Below are positions 13,896-27,500 of a stretch of DNA of 64,000 nt, in pieces. Under the pieces are notes generated by a model. The model made no database searches. It saw only the letters and a program-made list of their open reading frames with translations, and had not been told where the DNA came from. Position 1 is the stretch's first letter. Each line of letters opens with the position of its first letter. This DNA is from Dioscorea cayenensis subsp. rotundata (taxonomy: Eukaryota; Streptophyta; Magnoliopsida; Dioscoreales; Dioscoreaceae). The position numbers and the translations under genes were made by a program. The stretch is from the NCBI RefSeq assembly GCF_009730915.1, contig NC_052496.1, positions 124,001 to 188,000 of the forward strand, read 5' to 3'.

Positions 13896-15110
13896 TTTTC
13901 GACTACAGACGAGGGTCACCAAATATCGTTTGGAATATGATTATGCTTGAGCTTGTAGAATCATGCATGCTATTGCAGTTTCTATGTAGGTTGCAGCTAT
14001 TTCTTGTTTACTGCCTGCCATCAAGCAGGGTGCTGACTATGTCATAACTTGTTGCATATGAAAAAAAGAAGAAAATATAAACATTCTGTGAATATTGAAC
14101 TTTATCACATGATTTCTTGTTACTTTCACATATGTGCTTTATATATGTCAACAGCTTGTAAGCAAGTGGTCTATTAGTAGTCAGATTTTTATTCTTCACG
14201 AGTGGTGATAGAGTTTGAAGTATAGGTGAAGGCACATTTTGAGATTGTGAGTAGTAATTTTGTGCGGGTGTTCTTAGTGTGATAATGTTCATGTGTGGAC
14301 TTTATTTTTACTTGCTCTCTCTAGTCGTTTTGTTAGGTGTTGCAACTTGCAATGAGTACAAATAATCATATATTTTTAGTTTTATTCAATTTTTTTAATG
14401 AATAGAGAAATGCCCTCTATTTAAAGGATGCTCAAAGATAAATTAGAACAAATGCATACCATTTAAGGGATGCTAAAAGATAAATAGATATGGAGTTAGG
14501 CAGTAAATTAAAAAATGATTAACACACGGATAATCAAAATATCGAGCATAAATCTGTCTTATAAGTTAAGTGCTTATGAGGTTTATATTTGTGTTTGGAT
14601 AGGCTTTTTTGGATAAGCTCAAGCTGTGAAATAAGTCTAAATACAGTTTATTATAAGCTGCAAAAGACCCGTTCATGAAAATAAGCTGTTTTTTATAAGC
14701 TAATTGATTAAGTACAATTATTTAAATGCCCTCAGCCAATCTTAAAAATACATGCTTTTATGTTTCCCCAAATTATCTCATCTCCATCTTAAATCAGCCT
14801 CCTCCCAATAATAATAATAGTAATAATAATAATATATTTAATTATAATAATAACAATAGTGATAAATATTATTTATTTGTTAAGTAAGACATGTAAGTAA
14901 TGGTAATGTATAATTATTGAGTTATTATCATAATTCAGTAAATTAACATTTTAAACATTCAAACATTAATTCACAAAGGGTAAACCCGTCATTCTATCCA
15001 TCTCCCCTTCTCTATATAAATACCCAAGTCCTAGTGTTTTTGAAACCCTAGCGAAGAGCGGAAGAGATCGACAGCGGCGAAGGAGCCAGAGGTGCTTGGA
15101 GATCTCGACG
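13896..15110. other. Spacer PSMD5 / RPL27
   Basis: It begins with the PSMD5 3' UTR, probably to about 14330. It then holds AT-rich DNA with a segment rich in ATAAGC/GCTTAT words at about 14560-14740, which is possibly MITE-derived but has no convincing terminal repeats. A degenerate (TAA)n run lies at about 14806-14850. The last 100 bases are the RPL27 promoter and leader. Confidence 0.6.
15011..15050 (+). promoter_or_regulatory. RPL27 core promoter: TATA box and telo-box
   Basis: TCTATATAAATAC at 15011-15023 is a good TATA box. AAACCCTA at 15043-15050 is a telo-box (plant interstitial telomere motif), which is common just downstream of the start site in plant ribosomal-protein genes. The spacing puts the start site near 15040-15045 and the ATG 61 bases after the telo-box. 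Confidence 0.7.
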
Positions 15111-15518
15111 ATGGTGAAGTTCCTCAAGCCCAACAAAGCCATCATTGTTCTACAGGGCCGATTCGCTGGCCGCAAGGCCGTGATCGTGCGATCCTTCGAC
15201 GAAGGCACCCGTGATCGCCCTTATGGTCACTGCCTCGTCGCCGGCATTTCCAAGTATCCTAAGAAGGTCATTCGCAAGGATTCAGCCAAGAAAACTGCCA
15301 AGAAATCTCGTGTCAAGGCTTTCCTCAAGCTCGTGAACTACAACCATATCATGCCCACTCGCTACACCCTTGATGTTGATCTGAAGGACATTGTTACTAT
15401 TGATTCGCTGCAATCGAAGGACAAGAAGGTGACGGCGTGCAAGGAGACCAAGGCCCGCTTGGAGGAGCGGTTCAAGACTGGCAAGAATCGGTGGTTCTTC
15501 ACCAAGCTCAGGTTCTAA
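15111..15518 (+). CDS. RPL27: 60S ribosomal protein eL27 (RPL27)
   Basis: Structural protein of the large cytosolic ribosomal subunit. The single uninterrupted reading frame gives 135 aa, the usual length for plant eL27. It starts [20 protein letters not shown] (KOW region), followed by [42 protein letters not shown] and the C-terminal signature [14 protein letters not shown]. The ATG at 15111 is chosen because it gives the exact conserved N-terminus. The frame is open upstream only to near-cognate codons. The coding region is GC-richer than its flanks, as expected for a highly expressed gene. Confidence 0.97.
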   Translation: MVKFLKPNKAIIVLQGRFAGRKAVIVRSFDEGTRDRPYGHCLVAGISKYPKKVIRKDSAKKTAKKSRVKAFLKLVNYNHIMPTRYTLDVDLKDIVTIDSLQSKDKKVTACKETKARLEERFKTGKNRWFFTKLRF

Positions 15519-16604
15519 ATGATAGTGGTTCATTCTTGTTACCTTTTGATGCTGGATTTTTGGTTTACTTGTCTGTTTATTTGAATTAATATCCTGATTC
15601 TGTAGACTTAATGTAGTTTCAATAGTTTGCTTGATTGGGATTTAGTATTTATTTTTCTTGATGGATTGATCTTAATGGGTTCGAAGAATCTAGTACTTGT
15701 TGATGTTCGTGAATGATCTTTGTTTTGGTCATGAATGTGGAGATTTGAGAGAACTATAATATGAATCATAAGGTTGTTGAAATGCATGTTTTTGGTTGTG
15801 TTTAATGATGATGCAAGTTCAAGGTTTTAACTTTAGAAGGTTAGAATAGTGTCATTAGGTTGCCGTGAAATGGATTGAAAATAGAAATCAGAGGCAAAAA
15901 TTTGTTCTTACTTTTGATCATTTTCCATTTTTTCTTCTTGATACTTTATTTTTTATCTTTTATTTTATGTTATTTTTTTTGGTAATGTGATTGGTATTCA
16001 AGGTTTCTACTTGGCATACATTTTGATGAATGATGTGGTTTATCTTGTTAGGAATTAAATGATCTCATGAGCTTAGAATCTCTTCTTCCATTTTATCTCA
16101 GAGATGGTAGCTGCACTTGATTACTTGTTGAATATTTTACATCTGTGCATGTTTTATGCACTCTCTTCTGATATCATCCATTTGTGGTGTGTCTTTTCTT
16201 TTCCTATTTTTTTTTCTACCATTAGTCTATTGGGCTGATGATATGATGATAGGAGTGTGTTTACTTGTGTATTGTTTCATATGTGGCTTTGTGTACTGTA
16301 TTCAGCCAATAGTGGTTACAGTGGTCAGCTTCTGGATATTGTTCTCCAAATTGTAGCTTTGAGTTTCAGTTATTAGATTTGGTATTGTGTTCATCTTTCC
16401 TTCTTGCTATCCAGATTTAGTTAATTCAAGTGTTGCTTGTGCCTTCTGTACCATCTCGAGCTAGTTTTTCATGCATCAGAGCATTGCTACTATTAAAAAT
16501 AAACCTTTGTCAAGGTGCAATGCTCTATACAGTACTCTATATGTTGGCTTTCTGGTAGTTTAATTTGTTTGCATGCTTTATGATTCTGGTTACAAATTAT
16601 CAGT

Positions 16605-16830
16605 CCTTAAGGTTAGGAGATGTTTCTTTGATAGAAGATAGAGTTTTGATCCTTGAGGCTTAAGAGATAATTCTTTGATATAGAGGATGGAGCCATGATC
16701 CTTGAGGCTTAAGAGATGATTCTTTGATATAGAGGATGGAGCAAAGGCTTAAGAGATGATTCTTTGATGTAGAGGATAGAGCTATGATCCTTAAGGCTTA
16801 TGAGATGATCCTTTGATATGGATAAAGATA
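16605..16830 (+). repeat. Minisatellite, about 49-bp unit, about 5 copies
   Basis: The unit starts CCTTGAGGCTTAAGAGATGA and continues TTCTTTGATATAGAGGATGG before ending near GCCATGAT. Copies begin at about 16605 (diverged), 16651, 16700, 16743 (lacks its first few bases) and 16787. The inner copies differ at only a few positions. Confidence 0.85.
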
Positions 16831-18863
16831 TTATAGGATTACCTCATACTAGTATTCTAGCACTAAGTTCTGTGGAACCCTATTCCAATTAAAGAATGAA
16901 GAGAGAACATGCTTTGCAGGTTGTCTTATTTTTTAGACTTCTAGCAAATTCTCTTCTTGAGAATCTTAATTTATGAATTTTGATAAATTGTTAAGGTTGG
17001 ACATGGATCCTAGATTCCTCTTCTTACTGTGATTTCTCTAGTGTTAGTTACAATAATAACAAAATACCCCTGTTTGGGCTTGAGCTTCTTAAACACTGCA
17101 TAAGCGAATTGTTTATTTCAAAGAGGTGTTTATCACAAAAGCCAAAGCCCAAGACAAAGAAATTCTTATAATCCTTTACATGTGGATTTAAGTCAATCGA
17201 CATGGGACCTGTATTTTAAATTACTTTTTGTTTCTATTACAAGTTTCTCTGTTGTTTGTCTGTTTCTGTTGTGGATCTTGCTTGAAAGTTGATTTTTTGC
17301 AATTCTATTCTCTTCTCTTATGTGGTTGCACCAAGTATATGAGAAAATATCCATTTGAGGACACAGTACGCATATGCTTGTCTGGCTGTATGAACATCAG
17401 TCTTCGTAGCTTATTGGTTGGATTTCCTTCCGCATATTTTGTATACTTGGCTGCACGTTTCTTTGTCGTGAAACTTTGTTTGTTGCCTCAAGTTGTGTAC
17501 TGGTCATTTGAAAATTAAACTAGAAAATGATTTTGTGGTTATTTAATTTTGTTGCTTTATTTCAAATTTCTGTGTTGCGTCTGTTCCCTGCGCATGGCCC
17601 TTCCAAAACGACAATTACTCCTAAACCCTCAATTTTTTTGGGTCACTACCTCAACCACCTCTCTTTATGTGGATCGGAATTGTCTTCATTTTCTTCAAGC
17701 GGGAGTTATCCGTTCGGTTTTTGGGCCCCAGTAATCCTGAACCATAAGCTAATTTATTAGAGAAAAACCTTCTGCTCTACCCAAAGCTTTTGATGATATT
17801 TTGGAAACATAGATAACACTGTTCTACACAATGTGTTTTTTTTTTATATATAAATATAGATAAATCATGGCAGGGTTAGGTTGTTTACACTGGATTGTTT
17901 CACAATTGTGAAATAACATTGGTCTACACCATTATTATTTTTTTATGAATATATGGATAAATCATATCAGTAAGTTAACAACTGAAATTATTATTATTTT
18001 TTTTTAAGACATGGACATAGGGAATGAACATGAGTTCATTAGTGGGTAAATTTTTTGGCAGGATATTAGATAATGATTTTTCTTTAATTTTTTATTTTGA
18101 AATTTAAATTTTAATTTGAATTAAAATAATTATTTAACTTTAATTTTATTCTATCATGTGTTCATCTGAAAAATTTTAGTTTATTTTTAAAAGTGTAAAT
18201 GTTAAAGAAATTTTGTGCAATTTGAGAATTTTAAGTTGAGTAATTATTTTGATTTAAATGTAAATTTTAAAATGAAAAATAATCTGTGTTATTAAAAAAA
18301 GAAAAAGAAAAACTTATCCGTTCGCTGGATGGTGAGCCCAACTTTAATAATACAAAGTGGGAAATGGACAGGTATGTAGCAATAGTCTGACTGAATTCAT
18401 ATACTATCACATCACTCCGTAAATGGGAGCGTTGGTTCATGAATGATGTATTGATTGCATCCTACTCAAGCAAAACAATACAAAACCCGCTTCTATTTAA
18501 AGAAAGCAATTCTTAATTCTCAGGTTATATATACTCCATTTTTTTCCTTTGAAATTTGTTAACCGTGCCTTGATTACTTTATTTGTAAAATCAAATTAAA
18601 ATTTGTTTTGACGTTTTGCTTTCAGCAACTAGATAATCTTGCAATGTATTCAATTAAAAAAAAAAAAACATAAAAGAAATTATTGAACGACAAGTGCCAT
18701 CCATTGACTGGCCCATCTAATCAATATGTCAGTCTATTCCACAATGTCAAACATATCAGCACCAGATCTAGCTCCTTTTCTTCATCTCAGCCATTTCCTC
18801 GAGATCTGTATTTACTCCAATCTCGAGGCAAAATCTACGCAGATGATCGCCTCCCTGGACCCC

Positions 18864-18907
18864 CACGTGTTGCCGACACGCATGACAACCTCAACAGAGA
18901 TACACGT
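18864..18907 (+). promoter_or_regulatory. G-box / DRE cluster upstream of TPC1
   Basis: CACGTG at 18864-18869 is followed two bases later by GCCGAC (18872-18877), the DRE/CRT core. A further ACGT core in ACACGTCC lies near 18904. The cluster is about 235 bases before the TPC1 ATG. The motifs are short, so function is inferred. Confidence 0.45.
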
Positions 18908-19100
18908 CCTCCATTTCTCGCTCCTTCGTAATTAACTATTAAATTGAGGGGTTTTGTGCAAAAAGCTCTTTTCCTGTATTTTTTGCTTCGTTTTCTCACA
19001 TTGTTCTCTCTCTCGCGCTCGTGAGTTCGCGATGCCTGAATCCTCTTCTTCTCTTCTCTCATGATCACTGTGTTAGTTTGAGAGCTCGGTGGACAAATCA

Positions 19101-22100
19101 ATGGACTCCCCTTTGATCACTGAAGCGAGCAGCAGCGGCGGCGCTGGCGCTGGCGCTGGTTATCATAAGCACAAGCCATACCAGAGGAGATCTGATGCCA
19201 TTGCTTATGGCACGCGCTACCAGAAAGCAGCCGCTCTCGTCGATCTGGTATCCTTTCCTACTCTTGCTTCTCGTTCTCTTTTGATTGTGGCGATGGATTC
19301 TGGATGTTTATAGTGGAACTTGTAAAAAAGATGTGATTTTTTATCTGTTTTCCTGATGGATTGTAGCTTTAGAGTTTTTTAGTTGCTCTAAAAATGACAT
19401 GTTTTCGTGTTTAAAGGCTGGGGTTTTCAGTTTTTTTTCGTCAATCATAACTTGCACTTTTGTCGTTAGCTTTGTACTTTTGTGTTGATTTTTTTTTTCA
19501 ATTTAAGTAATTCATAAATTTAGATCAAAAATTTTGAATTTGCAGTTCTCGAATGCAGATCCGGTTTATGCTGATTGTCTTTCAAGTGCTGGCCATTCTT
19601 AGCATATAATATGGGAATGTTATTTTTTTGTCTTAATTATGTTTTCTGTGCTATTGTGAATGCTTTTCAGGCAGAAGATGGTATTGGTCTGCCGGAAGAA
19701 GTGTTGAATGATTCAAGTTTTGACAGAGCAGCAAAACTCTACTTCATTTATATTAGATTCGATTGGGTGTGGTCCCTTAATCTTTTCGCTTTACTCCTGC
19801 TAAATTTCCTTGAGGTCAGTTGCTTATTTTGTCATGTAGATTAGAAACTTTTGTTCCCCTTTCCTGTTTGAGTTTTGATCATACTTGATTGATCTTGATC
19901 CATTTGATGATATTTACTGTTGTGTGTTCTTAAGTATATTTTTAGAATGAACAATGTGTGAAGAAATGTTTGTTGGTTGGACTTTGCAGAAACCTTTATG
20001 GTGTAGCACAAGTTATGATCAGTACGCTTGTCAGGATAGAGAATATTTCTTCCTCGGACAGTTGCCTTACTTAAATAATGTTCAATCTCTTATTTATGAG
20101 GTAACTTTAACTGCTTTAACTGTGTGTTATTACAAGAGAGCTTTATCGATTGTTCCTATATCCAATATCTCTGTTTGCACTTTGTGATTGTTTTGTAAAT
20201 ATCCTATTCAAAGTTTCAATAGTTACTGCTCTGATTGAGTGCTACTTATTATTGATAACCGCGTGTATGCTGTATCATGTTTTCATTGTATGTAAATTTG
20301 TTGGCATGCATTATTTTTTTTTCAACCAACAAAAGCCTTGAACAAGGTGATTATTTATGGGAAAATATCATGTTATCTTCTAGCAAACAGGCTAGTAAGA
20401 TGTTAATTCTTGTGATGGAAGTCTAATGATTGAAATAATGTTGTCATTTGTGGCCATGTCATGATATTCTTCTACCATTCTCGGAAAAGGTGATTTAGTG
20501 TCTCCATGTCTGCATATTTTATAGAAATGTTTTCTTTTGTCCTTTTTACCTTTTCTTTTCTTCAAAATGTGTCAAGTCTCCATCTATTTCTGTTTTGAAC
20601 CTTTGCTCAAGGTCATTCTTGGCGTGTTTTATATGTGTTGCAGGGAATTACTCTATCCATACTCATCTTGCATACATTCTTTCCTATTGCTTATGAGGGT
20701 TTCCATCTATATTGGAAGAGTCCATCGAACAGAATAAAGGTCTGTTGTCTTTATTTGCTTTTTTCCTTCAAGAGTTATTTTTTGTTTCGATATGATTTGC
20801 TTCCTAGGTAAAGTTCCAAATTCACACTTTATATTTGAAAAATGCTTATAGATTCAGTTGTCATTCTTCATATTTTGATAAGATAGATAAAGTTCATTTC
20901 ATTTGTCGTGATAGTTTGGAAAGGTTGATATCCTCTGACGGTTTATAATGGCTGGTTGATAGAAAGCCTTGCCGTGCTTAAATTCTTTTGTTTTATAATA
21001 TTTAATGATATTAACAAATTTTATTTGAGTTCATGCTTGGTTGATGGCTGCCAAAGGGAACTACTGCTATTAACAACTTATCCGCTTAAAGCCAGTGATT
21101 TGTTCTTATGCTGCATCTGCAGGTCGTACTTCTGCTGCTTTTAATATGTGACATGTTGATATATGCACTCTATGTATCCCCCGTGCTTCTTGCTTATCTA
21201 CCTTTGAGGATTGCTCCATATGTCCGTGTTATCTTTGTTATCATGACAATACGGTAAGAGTATCAATTTTGTTTATTCTTGTTGGGTTGGAAGCATGCTG
21301 TTTTTCGAACCTTGTTTGAGCAAAGAAAATTTTATGGATGCACTAAATGATATTCTGCTAAGAATAATGTTGCAAATTATCAGCTCAATCATCCATATAT
21401 ACTGGTGATTATCAATTGTATTGGCTAATTTTGTTCTTTTATAACTAGATTTTGGGGGAAGTTTATCGATTTGGTAGGCTTCAAAACTGTGGAAACCAAC
21501 TGGTATCAATTACTGTGATATTTATTTGCAGTACTCATCTTGCTCAATTATATGGATAGTGTTCAGGAAATTAGAAAAGTGGTTTGCCTAGGCAAATGGA
21601 ATTGTATTAGAGTAAGAAACATGGTAGAATTCCAGGATTGAATCATTTTTTGTTAAATTATTGCCTAAAGCAAGCATAGAACATGCAACCATTTGTTAAT
21701 CTGTTTTAATGAACTACCAAGAAGAGGTTATCTGATTAGATTGTCATCTAGTTTTTCGTAAAGCAGATATAAAGTTTCTTCACTGAGCTTCTAATTTAGT
21801 CAATTCAATGAAGAGATTAAGTGTGATGTATTTTGTTTTTATTTTCTTTAATTGGGTTAACAGGCAATACTGTATGTTTTGCATGCAGTCTCAAATTTTT
21901 GTGAAAGTTAATATTGCACTCTTTTCATAGAGTTGACCTTTTCTAAGAATAAATCATTTCATTGGTTTAGGGATTTACGAGGATGTATTGTCACAATAGC
22001 TGGAATGATGGGAATGTATCTCAATGTCTTGGTATGGTTCTCGTAACTTTTCTTTTATCACCTTTCCATTCTAAATTACATATTTTCATGACAAATGATT

Positions 22101-24519
22101 CTAGGTGCTACGATTCTTTTAGCACTGAGTATTCTTACCGTTTATTCCCCTTGCTGGCAGTTGCTGCTTACTATTAATAATGTACATTGTATAATGTACC
22201 TTTTATCTACTTCTGCATGGCAGGCTCTTTCTTTGTTGTTTCTTTTATTTGCCAGCTGGTTGGCATACGTCACATTTGAAGATACTCTGCAAGGAAAAAC
22301 TATGTTTAGTTCCTATGGTGCCACATTATATCAAATGTTTGTACTTTTCACAACATCTAACAATCCAGATGTGTGGATACCTGCATACAAGTAAGCTTGT
22401 CTGTTCCTGCTTATCCAAAGTTCAGTTCCAAACTTAGGAAGCTTCTTATATTGTTCATACAATATTAAAAATCTCACTCTTATTTATACTTAGTATAACT
22501 TGGTAGACTCTCATCCCTCATGGACATGTATTACTCTATTTACACATCATTTTTAATAAGAGAAGTGTCCTATGTTTCTCCATTTCCAATATTTTCCTTT
22601 GGTCATGTCAGACTGCATGATGCAAGAGATCTGATTCAGTTCTTTCTTTCTACTCTCTGTTGTTTCATATGCTATAGTTCATGGGAAAAACTTGAAATAC
22701 AGGTCTATCCTAATGTAATAAAACAAGGATATCGAACAAATTTTAAGGTGTCCTTGTTTTTATGTACATGGATTGTGTTATGCAATTGCATGTTCTCATT
22801 ATCAATTTCTTGAATTCCTAAATGTTCTTTTCGAAGTTTTCCCAACTAAATCTCAAGTAACTCTATGATTTCGCTTTGTAATTTGTCACTCTCGAGAACA
22901 TTATTCTGACTTGATTCTCTTTGATTCCATATGTGTTTCATATTGAAGTATGAGTATAGCATGTGAATGTAAACTTCATTATGCAGGGCCATGATTGTGT
23001 TATGCAATTGCATGTTCTCATTATCAATTTCTTGAATTCCTAAATGTTCTTTTCGAAGTTTTCCCAACTAAATCTCAAATAACTCTATGATTTCGCTTTG
23101 TAATTTGTCACTCTCGAGAACATTATTCTGACTTGATTCTCTTTGATTCCATATGTGTTTCATATTGAAGTATGAGTATAGCATGTGAATGTAAACTTCA
23201 TTATGCAGGGCCATGATATCTTATTTGGCTTTGTGTTTTCATATAGACATTTAACCGTACATTACATTGGCTTTTTAACATTACAGGAATGACAACAATG
23301 AATTTATTGATATGCTAGTTGTAAAATGACATTGCTTGTGATGACATAATGATTTTTAAGTATGGAAGTAAAAATTATGGAAGCTTCTTGATATAATGAT
23401 AATTCTTATCACAGTCTTCTTCCCTGTTCTTTGCATGGAGTAATTGGCATGTTTATCACGCATATATTTCTTAATGATTTGCTTTCTTGTTTGTCCTTCA
23501 TGTTTCTTTAGTTCAATTTTCATTAATAGATTCAATACTGATGGAAATTTTACTTATGTCCTCTTGTTCTGATGCATGTGTATACTTTGTTCAGGAAATC
23601 TCGCTGGTCTTGCTTGTTTTTCGTATTGTATGTGTTAGTGGCGGTTTACTTCCTCACAAATCTCATTCTTGCCGTTGTATATGATAGCTTTAAATCTGAG
23701 GTAATCATGCCAGTGCTTTTAAAATCAACTAGAAGGTGGTTACAACTGGTTAACATTAAATTCCTACTTTTCTTTCTATGTTGCATGGAGCATTAGCAAA
23801 TTCATCAGAATTTGTGATTTTATATTGCTGAGTCCACTATACGATAGGCTTCTATTATGCTTGAAAGCTTTCTTGACAATCTTAGAAGATTTTTTTATTA
23901 TTCTTTGCAGCTAGCAAAGCAAGTTATCGAAATGGACTCCACGAGGAGAAGGATTCTGGAAAAGGCATTCAATCTTATTGATATTCATGTAACCTTGATA
24001 CTTTTGATTCCTCTTCAAGTTCTCTTTTAATAGATGACATCTACAAATGATTTTTTTTCTTTTCTATAACGTTATGAATAGTTGCAATTGCACTAACACC
24101 TTGCCTTCCTATATGTAATAAATTTTGCCAGAGAAATGGACATCTGAACAAGGAGCAATGTGTACATCTGTTTGAGGAATTAAACAAGTACAGGTAACAT
24201 TTTTCTTTTAGAGACAATTTTTTTGCTAAGACATTGTTTTGAGGCAACGTTTCTTTGGTTCTGATTCATGACTTGTGTGATCTTTCTTGTCAAAGTTCAA
24301 TGTGAATTTTCTTTTCTTTTTCCCTTTTCCTGTAGGTCCTTGCCAAAAACTAAAAGTGAAGATTTTGAATTGGTATTTGATGAACTGGATGATAGCGGTG
24401 ATTTCAAGGTGAGTTACATTTTGTTTCTACTTTAGCGGTCACTAGGAAATAAATTAAGAAGCTAGTCCTCTTGAACTAGATTGAAGCAGCTTCATAGACT
24501 ATTTATTTCATAGCCAATT

Positions 24520-24550
<31 letters not shown>

Positions 24551-27500
24551 ATGGGTTGAGCCTGTCATCATGTGTGCGGGGTCAGCCCAGCCCATAAACC
24601 CAAGCTAATTTCGGGGGTTGAACCTTTAACCTCTGCATGAAGGTACTATTTGCCCTGACAACTGAAGCTGTATTTCATTTTGGGTAAAGACCATTATTCA
24701 TAATTTATAAGTTAATGCTAGTAATATCCTACGCTTGCGTTAGCTCTGTTTTCAGTTCTCCTCTTCAAACTGATAATTTTCTACAAACACATTTTAAGTT
24801 TATGGTGTATCAACTTCATACTATCCTTGTCTATTATACTCTTCCATATCTATAATTCTATGAAGGTTTGTGGGTAACACCGTGTTCATGCAAATTGCAC
24901 TAGCATGGAAGCCATCAAATAACTTATTGATAGATATTATGTTTAAGTTGCTTAAGTCACACCACATGAGAAGTGTCCTTCAGTGTGACATCTGAAAAAT
25001 AATTTCCTTTATGCATGTAGTTACTCTTTCTGGTGGCAAATGGCAATAGTTTTTTGTGTTTGGTTAGAGCTCTTTAACTATGTAGTGTTCTAGGTCGGAC
25101 TTTCTAATCGTGATCATAAAGGAATTACTCTACTAAATCTGTTTCTCATCCATGTATCCATTTGCAGATAAATTTAGAAGAATTCACAGACCTTTGCAAT
25201 GCTATTGCGTTACGGTTCCAAAAGGAACCTTTGGTGAGTCAGCACTCTTTGCTGTTGAAAATATTTAAAGTTCACATATTATTCATTATGGTATGAAAAA
25301 ATAATTGCCTACCAACTGTTCTGTCTTTGCATGTTGTTTTCTCTTAGTTTCTGGCTGTATCCTTTTATTTCTTCTTAGTGTTTTATTATCATAACTAGCT
25401 GAGTAGGACAACTGGATTTATTCATTTCAGTTTTTTTTAATAAATAAAATTCATTCCATCAGTAATCTGTATGTTTGTGCTCACACTTGTTTGGCTGTGG
25501 CTAGTTGTTCAGGTCTGTTTGGATAATGAAGAGATTGTATATCTGTGCTCATGCTTTGCTTTTGTTCACAGCCGTCATGGTTTGAACAGTACCCGTCATT
25601 TTACCATTCTCAGCCATGCAAAAAGTTCAAAGCATTTGTCCAGGGCCCTATTTTTGGATACATTGTGGCTTTTGTGCTCTTTCTGAATCTAGTTGCTGTG
25701 ATTATCGAAACAACGGTATGACATCTCTTAAACCTAGGTTACTATGCGAATGATGCTTGCTTCTTCAAGATAATTATTTCTTATAAAGGACAGATCTGGT
25801 GGGAAACCTCCTCAGACTTTCACAACATTCCTAAATTATGCTACTTTTTCTTTTCTGCTGCATTATCCTTAAGCTGTGAAGATGCATTTGCGTGTTAATT
25901 TTTCTTGTTTAGTTCATTTCATGGATAATAGTACCATACTATTTTACATTTGAAATGATGACTTCTGAAGTATAATAAGATGTTATGTGTTCTATACAAT
26001 GGTCATCTCTAAAGTATTCAAGAAGTTTTCAAATCTCTCCCACAAGAACGTCATCTTTTAAGATAAAAGATTCTAGCCCCAATTATTGATCACACAATAA
26101 ATTGCCTGTGATATTTGTGACATGGCTAACTATTATACTTTCACTGAATCCTTGCTTAATTTCCTTTCCTCTCTAAGTTATCTGAATGGAATCCATTATC
26201 TAAAGGGATTGATATTTATATTGTGGAATTTAGTAGACTGAGATTTCTGATATTCTGAAGGAATCAATCTGCATATGTGATAGTATTTTATCCATTAAAC
26301 ATTTAATTTCAGTCTTATGTTGGTTCTCCATTCAATTCTTTGTTTTAGGCAGAATAGTTGGTTTTTCTTTAGGAATTCTATACTCTTCTTTCAGCTATAT
26401 TTTGTCTTTATGACCATCCTTTCTTATGCCTTCTCAGCATTTTCCTTGTTGCAGCTTGATATACAGAATAGCTCTGCGCAGAAGTCTTGGCAAGCGGTTG
26501 AGTTCTTCTTCGGTGAGGTTTCAATATAACCTGCAAATTTTTCTTGCTAAGAACACTCGAGATAATCAGGACATCGTTATTATTTTCTGCGAAAAGAATG
26601 CAAAATACTTGAGATACTTATCCATCTATCCTAAGTGTTTCATTATCTTTCATGCACAAGTTGTGTGGCAGCGATAGAATAATTCTTATTAAAAGAATGT
26701 TTAAGTAAACTTTTGAGTTCTTGTACTTCACACTGAGTGATTTCTTTTCATTTTGAATAAATCAGGATTTGAACCTGTGATTTTTACAACATTAAGTCTT
26801 AGAACCCTATATAACTATCAGGTTCTTAGACGTTGTACTAATTTAAACTGTTGGTTTGAATCACTAACCTTTTTTCATTGTGTTGGTTGACTATGGATTT
26901 TACGTATTCCATTTTTCTTGGAGGCGGGACTAACTTTGTGATAGTTTTGAGTTACAAGAGTTGGAAAGTATACTCAAGTTACTTTTGTCTTAATTATCTG
27001 CTGAATTCCCTGCTTTCTAGATATGATAATGAATCTTCTCAAAGAAAATCTCCATATAATTTGCCCGAAGTCTATTATGAATTGCTTAAATAACAATGAG
27101 AATGACTTCATTTCCTTTTATTTTGATTTATTTTTAACCTTGCTCTAGTCTGTATGATATCTAACAATTGGTTGCTAATCACTCATATGTTACCTTACAG
27201 GCTGGCTATATGTCTTGGAAATGGCACTAAAAATATTTTCATATGGATTTGATGCTTACTGGATGGAAGGTCAAAACCGGTTCGATTTTATTATCACATG
27301 GATAATAGGTAAGTGAAAAACTAACTTTTACAGGAAAACTATGGTATTCATGCTTAAAAGCACCCTGAAAATCAGTTGTGTTTAGATATTTGCAAATATA
27401 CATTGAATAACTGATTTTTCACAAACACTTGCTCTTTCATACTCAATATCTCCTAGGAACATCTAAAAATCAAATGTTTAGGATTTTTGCTTAATTTATG

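Larger units (their letters stand above)
15519..19100. other. Spacer RPL27 / TPC1
   Basis: 3.6 kb made up of the RPL27 3' UTR, then T-rich low-complexity DNA and a 49-bp minisatellite at 16605-16830. The 17.2-18.6 kb stretch is AT-rich; its short ORFs match nothing I know. The TPC1 promoter and leader follow (about 18680-19100). No further gene was recognised. Confidence 0.6.

Noticed and set aside
14560-14740. ATAAGC-rich segment as a MITE
   Set aside because: Repeated words but no terminal inverted repeats or target duplication that I could pair.
17228-17760. ORFs of 61-96 codons in the RPL27/TPC1 spacer
   Set aside because: Hydrophobic or low-complexity translations in T-rich DNA, overlapping each other in two frames, with no family resemblance or splice context.
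26756-26850. Minus-strand tRNA-like sequence with B-box-like CAGGTTCAAATCCTG
   Set aside because: Acceptor and anticodon stems do not pair, so not a tRNA gene. Too short and without target duplication to call a SINE.
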